Shown here: positions 1-10,245 of the stretch, piece after piece
Numbering within the stretch: position 1 is the stretch's first letter
Layout: every line of letters begins with the position of its first letter
Assembly: GCA_031763025.1 (NCBI GenBank)
Contig: JASSKH010000002.1
Coordinates: forward strand, 19,782,168 to 19,846,167
Source of the DNA: Macrocystis pyrifera
Taxonomy: Eukaryota > Sar > Phaeophyceae > Laminariales > Laminariaceae
Reading direction: 5' to 3'
Length of the DNA stretch: 64,000 nucleotides
Made by a program: the position numbers and the translations under genes
The notes under the pieces: generated by a model
Databases searched by the model: none
Seen by the model: the letters and a program-made list of their open reading frames with translations, nothing else
Told to the model about the DNA's origin: nothing

Positions 1-2267
1 CGGGAAGCCCGGTCGGACACATTGGTCGAGGTCTCGGCGCGATCCGTGCACTCTGGAGCGCGTGGCGGGCGTTCAAACTTTGTATTTCCGGCGGCAGTGG
101 ATAAGACGATCTCCCTGGTTTAGGTACGAGAGGCCTTATTTTGTACGTACGTATCGGTAAAGTATTGGAGTGTTTGCGATATTTTTTTTCAACTTTTAAT
201 CCTCCAAAAATTATCCCGAGGTAACTTTTTTAGGTAAACTTCTGAGAAAAAGGCAAAAAAGTACTCCAGCGAAGTCAGGATTTCATCAAAAGTTGCGGTA
301 ACTTTTGGCTCTCTGTTTCATAGGCCAACACGCACCGAGCATTTTCCCGACGCAGAACGCACCTCAAATATCAAAGGAACACCGAACATCTTCCATGCCA
401 CCATGCTGCTTGCTGTACGCATCACGACTGGGAGCGCAGAGGCTCGAGAGGTGTAGTTTGAGTATAGCGCGCACGAGCGGCGTTGGATTGGGCAGTGGGC
501 CGCCGCCGCACCTACGGTACACGCTTTCGCCCGCTTGATGACGACGTGGAGGATGCGTCGTCCCCAAAAAGCACTCGCACTCACACTCGTTCTCGTACTC
601 ACACTCGTACTGGTACAGCCTTCCTTGAAGAGCGCGACAGCATGCCAGCTCGTGTATCATTTCGATTTCACCATACTGTGCAGCAATCCAAAAATGGCAG
701 CTGGTTGGTGCTGGTGCTGACGCTGTTTATTTTGTTGCTCAAACTGATGCTGCCCCTAGCTGCCGCTTGCTGTGCTGCTGCTTGCAGGCATGGGGTGGCA
801 GCGGTGGCACCGCGGTCAACTCTGACGCCGAAACCGTTGCTGGGCTGCCGTTGCTACTCGCACGCAGTTTTTTTGTTTTTCGTTCTTTTTTGTTTGCCGC
901 GACGCCTCACGTCCCCACTTCCCTTCTTATTTTCGGAGGCGTCGCCTGCAGGACTGGGTTTACCTCACTCGCAAGCACACCGAAATCAGGAAGGGAAGGC
1001 AATTCACTTTTTCAGCGGAAGAAAAGATTTTTTTTTATACCTCTGTCGCAAACACTGTATTGTCGGTTTTCTCCCCTAGGCTCTCATGAGCTGTGAGCAC
1101 ACATATACCAGATACACAACAGACAACATGCACAGATATCATCGTTCCAACGCTGCCGCCCGCACGCGGTGCGTGTGCGACACACCCATATGCGCAGTAT
1201 TGCTGGCTGTAGCTAGTTGTGTCTGTCGGAGCCTGCCGTCCGTATCCCACCGTCTGCCAGATTTTTTTTTCATACGTATGCACCCAGGCTGGTATATACC
1301 AGGCATCCCTGCACATTTTTTGTGTTGCTGCACGCGGAGCACGGACCACGGCCCAAACAACAATAGCAACACTGCACAGAGCGTGCTCACCTGGCCTCCT
1401 ACAGCACCACAACCCTGCTGCCCAGCGCCAGCAGCAGTGGGCACACCTTGCGCGTATGGATGATCGTACTGCGGCTATTAAGGTTGGTTTATCGGAGATT
1501 TCGATCGATCACTTGCTCACGCCACCACCACACCACCATCACCTCTCTCCCTGCTGCTTCTTCTGCATATTACTGTGTGTGTTCCAACAATGCCACTGCT
1601 CCAGCTGTGCTCAGCACAGTGCGCCAACAGCAGCAACAGCCAGCGTACTATAATATGCGCATGTGGGTGAAGATACGCTCTGTACCCTCAGTACCAGTGT
1701 TCGTTGTTGTTGTCATCGGCATTGGCCTATGCACGTACCTTCCGCAATGTGTGACCGGCCTTTTTTGCTCGGTCCCGATCATCCCCAGATCGATATGTTC
1801 GTCGAGTCGAGTACACAACAAATCGTTCGTACAAGCATCGTGTACAGCAGCATTCGTACAAACCATACTTACAGTTACTGACTGCTGCGTGTTGTACACT
1901 GCTGACCGATAAATCATAAGCCAGCTGAAAGGGCATTAGTACACGTTCCTTTGTCGCAGTACGAGTATCTTCTGCTGTCGTATCATATCACATGGCATTT
2001 TACAGCAGTACCGCTGTACATGCAGTCGAACCTGTACAAGCTACTCTACTGTAGGAAATCCAGCAAGGTGTTTTAATTGGGTAAAAACCACAACGTGCCA
2101 GTTATACGAGCACTGCTCCACCGTAGATATGTCATACTGCGCTTGATAAATTTTTCGTTTCCGAGGGTCAACTCGCACCATCCACGCTTTTTTTTTTTCC
2201 TTCACCTTTGACTTTTTTCGTACCAGTACATCCACGCTGCTTTTCTGAACGTACTGGTATGATATAA
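1..2267 (+). mobile_element. Repeat family A, copy A1, 5' part (start lies upstream of the window)
   Basis: Non-coding repeat. Base 1 corresponds to about 93 bases into a full copy (compare position 6871 in copy A2), so the true end is just outside the window. The copy has the usual order of conserved blocks: the CCCGGCCGGACACATTGG block, the TGTGCTCAGCACA palindrome near 1606, the CCAGCTGAAAGG block near 1921 and the GAGGTTCGACTCGCACC-like block near 2165. It is interrupted by a TIR element at 168-1056 and cut at 2267 by the B1-B2 pair, resuming at 6273. No reading frame is conserved with the other copies. Confidence 0.8.
168..1056. mobile_element. TIR DNA transposon (889 bp), non-autonomous, inserted in A1
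   Basis: The left end reads GAGTGTTTGCGA and the right end is the reverse complement of AGTGTTTGCGA. Both are flanked by GTATTG (162-167 and 1057-1062), a 6-bp target duplication. Other A copies (for example near 41237) run through this point without the insert, which supports the boundaries. The same terminal motif bounds the element at 36592-37517. The interior includes a short CTCGTACTCACA-type simple repeat at 565-612 and no credible transposase. The TIR resembles hAT ends, but 6 bp is short for hAT, so the superfamily is left open. Confidence 0.7.
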
Positions 2268-2826
2268 TAATGAGGCGCGCGAAGCGCGCAGAACGTTCGA
2301 GCCTCTTTTTTCTAGGAATTTTCCAACATAAAAAAAGCCTCTTCATAGCGGCTCGCATACGAGGGTGGGGTGCCTTGTTTTGAGTTTCTCTGTGTGTGTG
2401 GGTGTGTGATTCAACATTTTTTTGGTCCACGTTTGACCACCGCGCTCAACGCACACAGCACCAATTCCAGTCCCGGCGGGCTCTGTGCACGCACACACAC
2501 AAACGAAACCTTCTCGTGCCGGTGCGGTGGTAACTCGTTCACAGTTAGTCGAGCTAGGTGCGGCAACGTGTATAGGTACATGTTTGTGCTGGGCCATGTT
2601 GCAAAAACACAGAACCGACCAAACACCAATATTTTGCTTTCTGAGTGCTACCTAACGAAACCCAGCTCTACGAGTACTCGTAGGCAGACTGTGCCTGTCC
2701 ACAGCAACGAGCGTTCGGGCCATGTCCCCGAGACATGCTGCAGGTGGTATTATCAGGCCCACCCTCCTACTGATGAGGGGACGGAGAAAAAGCACGAGAA
2801 GATCTGCTGTAGTTGTTGTACAGCAG

Positions 2827-3052
2827 TAGTAGTGGGGGCACTGCTAGAAGCTCTGTTGGACACACGTCAGGTTGTAGATTTTTCGTCTTCAAATAAACTA
2901 TGACTTCGGGACCAGGAAACACATGGTTCACACACAAGCCGAGCGTACTGGCAGTAGTAGTGGGGGCACTGCTAGAAGCTCTGTTGGACACACGTCAGGT
3001 TGTAGATTTTTCGTCTTCAAATAAACTATGACTTCGGGACCAGGAAACACAT
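2827..3052 (+). repeat. Tandem duplication of about 126 bp inside B1
   Basis: The segment from AGTAGTGGGGGCACTGC through the CTTCAAATAAACTATGAC block to AACACATG occurs at 2827-2926 and again at 2953-3052. Other B copies have it once, so this is a private duplication in B1. Confidence 0.8.
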
Positions 3053-3078
3053 GTACGAAGGGTTCACACACAAGCCGA

Positions 3079-3850
3079 GCGTACTGCGACGCTGACCCTG
3101 GCCTCGTGTGTCCTACTGCTACTGCTGCTGCTGTTTTGCTGCTGGAGAAGCTCTGGTGTAGATGTCGTACATCAGTAGTGGCGGTGACACACCTGCTACC
3201 TGCTACGACAAGTTCTCTCTCTTGGACAGAGCATGTCGGGTGCAGATTTTTCGTCTTGAAATTATTATGCCGAATTTCTTGTTCCGAACCAATACAGGAC
3301 AAAATCGAATACGTGCAAAAAGGGTTCAAGGGTTAGATTGACAAGCCGAGCGTACAGCGACGCTGACCCTGGCCTCGTGCGTCCTACTGCTACTGCTGCT
3401 GCTGTTTTGTTGTGCTGCTGTAGATGCCGTACATCAGTACAAGCAAGTAGTCGCGATGGCACCTGCTACCTGCTACGAGGAGTTCTCTCTCTTGGACAGA
3501 GCATGTCGGGTGCAGATTTTCGTCTTCAAATTATTACGCCGAATTTCGACTTCAAAACCAACACCTGACAATATCGAGTACGTGTACAAAGGGTTCAAGG
3601 GTTAGATTGACAAGCCGAGTCGCCGAGCGTACAGCGACGCTGACCCTGGCCTCGTGCGTCCTACTGCTACTGGCGCTGCTGTTTTGTTGCTGGAGAAACA
3701 CTGCTGCTGTAGATGTCGTACATCAGTACAAGAAAGTATTAATAGTAGTGGTGGCACCTGCTACGAGAAACAAGCTCTTTCTGTTGGACAAAGCAGTTCA
3801 GATGCAGATTTTTCGTCTTCAAATCATGCCGAATTTCAACCAGAAAACAC
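3079..3850 (+). repeat. Three tandem units of about 265 bp, B-family internal repeat (B1)
   Basis: Each unit runs from GCCGAGCGTACAGCGACGC through a CTACTGCTGCTGCTG tract, then GTAGATGTCGTACATCAG, GGCACCTGCTAC, and a CAGATTTTTCGTCTTCAAAT block to GGGTTCAAGGGTTAGATTG. Units start near 3079, 3350 and 3615. The same triplet array occurs in B2 (5020-5780), B3 (24525-25110), B4 (27225-27720), B5 (28855-29600) and inverted in B6 (50050-50660). Confidence 0.8.
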
Positions 3851-4361
3851 TGCTGTTGGAAACAGAAAAAAAAAACGTGTCAGGTGTGTGTTTATTCGTC
3901 TTCTTGTTGATCTTTCTACCCGTCGACATCCAGCACAACCAGTCAGTGTCCGTGCAGATTCTTGAATTCGCGAGAGATACGATACGAACACAAGTAATAA
4001 GTTCTGTGGTCACAGCAGTGCATATTTTTCGTCTTCAAATTATTATGCCGTATTTCGAGGTGGGAATACCAGGATACACACGACAAAATCCAGTACCTGG
4101 TATTTGTTACAGGTGTGTGCGTACTGGTGTGCTGTCTTGTGTTTTTCATATATCAAGAGCAGGAGAGGCCAATAATATTTACGGTATTGAGATTTACCAA
4201 CGACGGCGTATAGGTATTAATAGTAGGTAGTAGATGTTAGATGTTCGTTCGTGTTGGTTCAGCACAAAACAGAATAATCCGTATTCGCCCAGCATGATGC
4301 ATCGCAGATATGACTACTGCAGGTATTACTGAGGTTGCGCCTCATTACCACCAATTACTAA

Positions 4362-5597
4362 TAATGAGGTGCGCGAAGCGCGCAGAGCGCGCGAGCCATT
4401 TTTTTCTAGTATTTTTCCAAGATAAAAAAAAAACTCTTCATAGCGGCTCGCATACGAGGGTGGGGTGCCTTGTTTTGAGTTTCTCTGTATGTGTGAGTGA
4501 TTCAACATTTTCTTGGTCCACGTTTGACCACCGCTCTCAACGCACCCGGCACCAATTCCAGTCCCGGCGGGCTCTGTGCACGCACACACACAAACGAAAC
4601 CTTCTGGTGCTGGTGCGGTGGTAAGTCGTTCACAGTTGGTTGAGCTAGGTGTGGCAACGTGTGTAGGCACATGTTTGTGTTGGGCCATGTTGAAAAAACT
4701 CAGAACCAACAACACATTATAACGGTTTTTGCTTTCTGAGTTCTACCTACGGAATCCCAGCTCTACGCGTACTTGTAGGCAGACTGTGCTTGTCCACAGC
4801 AACGAGCGTTCAGGCCATGTCCCCGAGACATGCTGCAGGCCCACCCTCCTGCTGATGAGGGGACGGAGAAGCAGGAGAGTATCTGATGTATAGTTGTTCT
4901 ACAGCAGTATAGTAGTGGTGGCACTGCTACAAGCTCTGTTGGACACACGTCAGGTTGTAGATTTTTCGTCTTCAAACTATATGAGTTTGGAACCAGGAAA
5001 CACATGTACGAAGGGTTCACACACAAGCCGAGCGTACTGCGACACTGGCCCTGGCCTCGTGTGTCCTACTGCTACTGCTGCTGCTGTTTTGCTGCTGGAG
5101 AAGCTCTACTGTAGATGTCGTACATCAGTAGTAGCGGTGGCACCTGCTACCTGCTACGAGAAGTTCTCTCTTGGACAGAGCATGTCGGTACAGATTTTTC
5201 GTCTTTGAAATTATTATGCCGACTTTCGAGTTCAAAACCAACACAGGACAAAATCGAGTACGTGTACAAAGGGTTCAAGGGTTAGATTGACAAGCCGAGC
5301 GTACAGCGACGCTGACCCTGGCCTCGTGTGTCCTACTGCTACTGCTGCTGTTTTGCTGCTGGAGAAGCTCTGCTGTAGATGTCGTACATCAACTGAGAGG
5401 CGGTGGCACCTGCTGCCTGCCACGATGAGTGCTCTGTCCTGGACAGAGCATGTCGGGTGAAGATTTCTCGTATGCAAATTATGCCGAATTTCGAGTTCGT
5501 AACCAACACAGGACAAAATCGAGTACGTGTACAATGGGTTCAAGGGTTAGGTTGACAAGCCGAGCCTACAGCGACGCTGACCCTCGCCTCGTGCGTC

Positions 5598-5635
<38 letters not shown>

Positions 5636-6272
5636 TTGTTGCTGGAGTAACACTGCTGCTGTAGATGTCGTACATCAGTACGAGTAGCAAGTAGTGGTGG
5701 CACCTGCTACGAGAAAGAAAATGTTTCTGTTGGACAAAACATTTCAGATGCAGATTTTTCGTCTTCAAATTATGCTGAATTTCAACCAGAAAACACTGTT
5801 GGAAAAAACATGTCAGGTGTGTGTTTGTTCTTGTTCTTTCTACCCTGACCCGTCGGCATTGTCCGTGCCGATTCTTGAATCCCCGAGAGATACGATACCA
5901 ATACAAGTTCTGTGGTCACAGGTCACAGCAGTGCAATTTTTTCGTCTTCAAATAATTATGCCGGATTTAGAGGTGGAAACCAGGATACACACGACAAAAT
6001 CCAGTATTTGTGTATTTGTTACAACAGGTGTGTGCGTATTGCTGCTGTGTTTTTCATATACTGTATCAAGAGCAGAAGAGGTCAAGAACATTCACGATAT
6101 TGAGATTCACCAACCACGGCGTATAGGTAGTAGGTAGTACAGCAGCAGTAGATGTTCGTTCGTGTTTGTTCAGCACAAAACAGAATAATCCGTATTCGCC
6201 CAGCATCATGCATCGCAGATATGACCACTACAGGTGTTACAGAGGTCGCGCCTCATTACCACCAATTAGCAG
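4362..6272 (+). mobile_element. Repeat family B, copy B2
   Basis: Starts TAATGAGGTGCGCG directly after the end of B1 and ends CCACCAATTAGCAG. The flanking A1 sequence resumes with TACAAGG. An empty site in another A copy (near 8447) reads GATATAATACAAG, so the B1-B2 pair went in as one unit at a TA. Internal blocks match B1, with three 265-bp units at 5020-5780. Confidence 0.75.
5604..5633 (+). repeat. CTG microsatellite (10 units)
   Basis: An uninterrupted CTG run in the third 265-bp unit of B2. Equivalent positions in other B units have fewer and interrupted CTG triplets, so tract length varies between copies. Confidence 0.9.
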
Positions 6273-6777
6273 TACAAGGTGTGTGTGTTTTTATCCAAGT
6301 CCACGGAGTTTGGGCGCGCTTACGTGTGGCGTGCTTTCATACCTCAACTTTTCACAGCTGCTCAAAGTACTTGTAGAGCAAAGTGTAGTTCATGCAGATC
6401 GTGCAGACTCCATCCGGTAGAGATGTTCAGATCATCAAGGATCACACATATATCGATGATACAGATCCCACCCAGGCCATAAATACCTGGATGATGCAAA
6501 TCCCGTCAATTTTCTTCTGAATGATACGCTTTCCTTTGAGCAATACAGTAGTCTAAGCCTCCGATACTCCAAGACATGCGAGAGAGCATCGAAGATTGGA
6601 CTACTACTCTTCGCTTTTAGCAATATTACAGAACTACTGTACTGTAACCCATCACTCATTTTACTAATGGATCATTTTTACTCAAACCGGAGGTGCAAGG
6701 GTTTTACCTGCGTCTCCCTTTTCAACTTGCGACACCCTCCGGATTTCATACCACCCATATGCCGAAGGGGAACCTTG
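6273..6777 (+). mobile_element. Repeat family A, copy A1, resumed 3' part
   Basis: Resumes after B2 with the block that reads GAGTTTGGGCGCGCTTACG in other copies, then diverges. Most of the 3' half of a normal copy is missing and is replaced by about 280 bases of unique sequence (about 6410-6690). The last 90 bases are a diverged family A tail ending GGGGAACCTTG at 6777. Copy A2 begins at the next base. Confidence 0.65.
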
Positions 6778-6852
6778 TATGTATACGTATGTTTGTCAAA
6801 TGTTCGTACTTTTGCCAACTTTTCTCTTCGTACAAAGCACTTTTCGGCATAA
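6460..6852 (+). other. Open frame over a unique insert, unknown origin
   Basis: The frame after a TGA at 6457-6459 stays open for 130 codons and covers the only unique DNA in this part of the array. The first 75 or so codons read like ordinary protein (for example KYLDDANPVNFLL and SFEQYSSLSLRYSKTC) and are more AT-rich than the neighbours. The rest runs into the family A tail. There is no good start codon. It could be a captured exon or a chance frame; I do not recognise the protein. Confidence 0.25.
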
Positions 6853-8539
6853 CACCAAGCGCTCGCAAACGGGAAGCCCGGCCGGACACATTGGTCGAGG
6901 TCTCGGCGCGATCCGTGCACTCTGGAGCACGTGACGGGCGCCTAAAGTTTCTTTTTTCCGCGGGAGTGGATAAGACGATTTCTCTCGTTTCAGTACGAGA
7001 GGCCTTATTTTGTACGTACGTATCGGTACACATGCCCTCTGTTTTCTATCCCAGGCTCTCATGAGCTGTGAGCACACAGCTCAGGCATACACCAGGTGCA
7101 CAACAGACAACATGCATAGATCCCATCGCTCCAACGCTGCCGCCCACACGCCATGCGTGTTCGACACACCCATATGCGCAGTGTTGCTGTGGTTGGTTGT
7201 GTTTGTCGGAGCCTGCCGTCCGCATTCCACCGTCTGCCATATTTTTTTTTATCCGTACGCACCTGGGAATGATTGTATCCCTGTATGTATTTTTTGGGTT
7301 GTTGCATGGAGCACGGACCACCGCCTAGAGAACAATACCCACAGCAGTGCACAGAGCGTGCTTACCTCCAGCTTCCTACAGCATCACAACCCTGCTGCCC
7401 AGCAGCAGCAGTCGGCACACCTTAAGCGTATGGATGATCGTTAGTAATGATCGTACTGCGGCTATCAAAGTTGGTTTATCGGAGATTTCGATCGATCACT
7501 TGACCACGCCACGACCACACCACCAGCATTACCTCTCTCCGTGCTCTTCTGCTTATTGCTGTGTTATCCAACATTGCCACTGCTCCAGCTGTGCTCAGCA
7601 CAGTGCGCCAACAGCAGCAGCAGGCAGGGTACTATGCGCATGAGGAAGATCCGCGCTCTACGCTCAGTGTTTCGTTGTTGTTGTCATCGGCACACTGTCC
7701 TATGCATGTACCTTCCGCAATGTGTGACCGGCCTTTTTTGCTCGGTACCGATTATCCCCGGATCGACATATTCGTCGACTCGAGTACAACAAAAACAAAT
7801 CGTTCGTACTAACTGTACAACACTGTACAACAAATCGTTCGCACAGCAGCGTCCGTACCAAACATACTTTACAGCAGTAAGTAGTTCTGATTGCTGTGTG
7901 TCCTAGACTGCTGGCCGATAGATCCTAGAGCCAGCTGAAAGGGGGTCAGTACACGTACGTTCCTCACGTGGCATTTTACATTTTACACCAGTAGTACTGT
8001 ATATGCACTCTACATTAGTATCTGGTGTAGGAGATCGTGCAATGTGTTTCAGATTGAGTGAAAAACACGACGTGCCAGTTGTACGAGCACTGCTCATACT
8101 GAGCTCGATAAAATTTCCGTTTCCGAGGTTCGACTCGCACCATCCACGCTTTTTTTTTTCTGCAGTACCACAACACCAGTACATTCATTATCATTATTAT
8201 GCCTGCACCTTCCGACAAAATAGCGGAGATGCCGTTCCTATATACACCGAACATCCTTCCTTAAATCAGCAGTATCCCTCATACGCTTCTCTGTGCCAAA
8301 CGTTTCCCAATTTCCATTCCCCACATCATTTTAGCTACCGGCATTCATCCACCTTGCTTATATAATACAAGTTGTGTGTTGTGTTTTTTCCACTTGTGTT
8401 TGTACCAGCACGTTCATCCACCTTGATTTTCTGAACGTAAAAGATGATATAATACAAGTTACTCGTGTGTTTTACCCAAGGTAATGAGTTTGGGCGCGCT
8501 TAGGTGTGGCGTGCGTTCCTACCTCAACATTTCACAGCT

Positions 8540-8558
8540 ACTCCCGATATTCGGGAGT
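8540..8558. repeat. Hairpin in family A with a compensated base pair
   Basis: Perfect stem ACTCCCGA-TAT-TCGGGAGT. At the same place copies A5 (16151-16169), A4 (17427-17445) and A6 (19534-19552) have ACTCCCAA-TAG-TTGGGAGT: both arms changed together and pairing is kept. A7 (21879-21897) has one mismatch. Confidence 0.8.
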
Positions 8559-9210
8559 AAAGCAAAGCATGTTCGAGAAAATACTGCTAGGTACATCGTA
8601 CACTCACTCGCAGTATTTCAGGGGCTTTGTACTCAAGATACTGCGAGTACTGGCAATATTTTGAGGTTCTGTATACTACTTCAGATACTCCTCCTGCGCA
8701 TACTTTACCGCTCGAACGAATGCGGGGTTCGCTACTGCTGCTGTCGTGGATACTTCCTGCCGTGCTTCAAGTATCTCGGGGTTCTGTACCGCGGGTACTA
8801 CGAATATACTAATCTAGTCTAGCAGTATTTCGTCCGTTGGTAGTGTTCGTACTGCTGCTTCTGCGAGACTCAGTACTCGCAGTAGTACCGAAATACCCTC
8901 AATATGCTCATTATACTTCGAGCATTAAGTATACTTCAACCGTCTGTGCACCGTGTCGACAATCCTCAGGTCCAGCGTTCGACACAAAACACTCCCAGAT
9001 AGTCCCACAAGTGGGAGTTGGAGCAAACTACTTTCGCTGGAGACAACTCGAGTTCTTAAAGCAGTCTGGCAGTATGTCGAGACATGCATTTGCGAGGAAT
9101 ATATATGCATGTACTGCGAATACTCTCAGTATCTCGAGGTTCTGTACTGCGCATATTGCCTCTACTCCCATTTAGTGTTTCGATACTATACTACGGGTAC
9201 ATCACATGCC

Positions 9211-9540
9211 GGCGTCCCCGGTGGCTTGGTAGGCGGTCCGCGAGCCTATCAAGATCAATTTCGTGAGTTCGAGTCTCACCGAGTGCATGCTCGTAGGGAC
9301 TTTTTCTTGCATAAAATTGATTAGCGGAAAGCGCGAAAGCGTGAGTTGGCTACATTCGATGAAAATCGACGAGCAGTGGGAATGCCGAACCCTATGCGCG
9401 ATAAAAACTAAAGGCACGTACCGGGGGGGAGAAGGGATGACACCTGTGACCACGGCTTGTCCAGAAGATCGCTGAGGGTAAATCCTTCTACGAGTTAGGC
9501 TGGAAAGTAAAAGGGATGATTGAAAAAATACAAAAAAAAA
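9211..9540 (+). mobile_element. tRNA-derived SINE, copy 1
   Basis: About 330 bp. The head carries RNA polymerase III promoter motifs: a box A-like GTGGCTTGGTAGG near 9221 and a box B-like GAGTTCGAGTC at 9265-9275. It ends in an A-rich tail (GAAAAAATACAAAAAAAAA). The empty site in A3 (near 12195) reads GGGTACATACTTACC across the insertion point. Mobilisation would need an unseen LINE partner. Two more copies are at 13770-14102 and, inverted, 42416-42729. Confidence 0.8.
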
Positions 9541-10119
9541 TACTTACCTGTGTTCTCGGTGTTCGGTACTGCTCATATTCTCATTACTATCAGTATTTGG
9601 GCCGTCTCAGTACTCGCAATATTTTGGCCGCCAGTACTCCAATACCCTCAGTACTCCGACCACGATTTGTTCTCGAGCATTCATCTGTGAAAGCTTGATG
9701 TTACCCTGAGCACCAAGAAACACTCATTTTGGGGGAATATATACATGTATACATTGTACTAGTATGTATGTGATGTACCTTACTCAGCCGGTCACAAAGC
9801 ATTATCGCGCAACCTCGACCTCACCCAACTTTTTTGTGCTTACGTTTACGCCGGATACATTGATTTGATCGCCACGAGTCATCTGGATCAATATATCCAC
9901 TTGCCGATACCCTATTTTATATTATTGCAGTAATGACCCCACACTGATTCCGCAAACAGCAGTGTAGTAGTATGTCCTCCAAAATATGTGTGTGTTGTAC
10001 AACATTAAAATGATGGGCGGATGCAGGTATACTACTTCTAAACAGGTGTGCAGGATTTCATACGAGTATTATTTCGCTCTTGCGCCACTCCCCCAGGCAC
10101 CTCCCGGAGGGGAACCTTG

Positions 10120-10245
10120 TATATTGTATTCGCATGTGCTGTATTTTACTCAGTCGGTCACAAACATTATGGGGCAACGTCGACCTCACGCAACTTTTTT
10201 GTAGTCTTCAGGATCAATATCCACTTACCGGTACCCTAATTTATA
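10120..10245 (+). mobile_element. Repeat family A, copy A0 (outermost), middle fragment
   Basis: After A2 ends, sequence equivalent to the CCGGTCACAAAG / GCGCAACCTCGACC block of family A appears with no 5' part in the window. It is cut at the CCCTAATTTATA sequence by A3. The continuation (TATTGTAGTAATGATCCC) is found 22 kb away at 32452. Confidence 0.6.

Larger units (their letters stand above)
2268..4361 (+). mobile_element. Repeat family B, copy B1 (first of a head-to-tail pair)
   Basis: The copy begins TAATGAGGCGCG followed at once by a GC hairpin (GCGCGCGAAGCGCGC) and ends CGCGCCTCATTACCACCAATTA. The start motif therefore recurs inverted, about 11-14 bases inside the right end. Internal order: a TG/CA-rich block (2340-2600), a triplet-repeat block of three units of about 265 bp (3079-3850), a GTGTGTTTATTC-type block and a tail with GCATGATGCATCGCAGATATGAC. 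It is joined directly to B2. No coding sequence is conserved among copies. Confidence 0.75.
6778..10119 (+). mobile_element. Repeat family A, copy A2 (end to end)
   Basis: The most complete A copy: 5' end TATGTATACGTATGTTTG, 3' end CTCCCGGAGGGGAACCTTG. There are no terminal inverted repeats and no LTR. A short GC hairpin (CCTCC-C-GGAGG) lies 8 bases before the 3' end. Internal blocks in order include the CTGTGCTCAGCACAG palindrome, a poly-T tract (near 8150), an ACTCCCGA hairpin (8540-8558), GTACTCGCAG-rich inverted repeats, and a CCGGTCACAAAG block (near 9789). A SINE occupies 9211-9540. It follows directly on the end of A1, so it inserted at the A1/A0 junction. Confidence 0.75.

Noticed and set aside
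3079..3850. Regularly spaced repeats as a CRISPR array
   Set aside because: Units are about 265 bp, spacers are not unique, and the sequence is eukaryotic transposon DNA.
9211..9290. SINE head as a functional tRNA gene
   Set aside because: Box A and box B are present, but no cloverleaf with a 7-bp acceptor stem can be drawn, and the unit continues for 330 bp to a poly-A tail.
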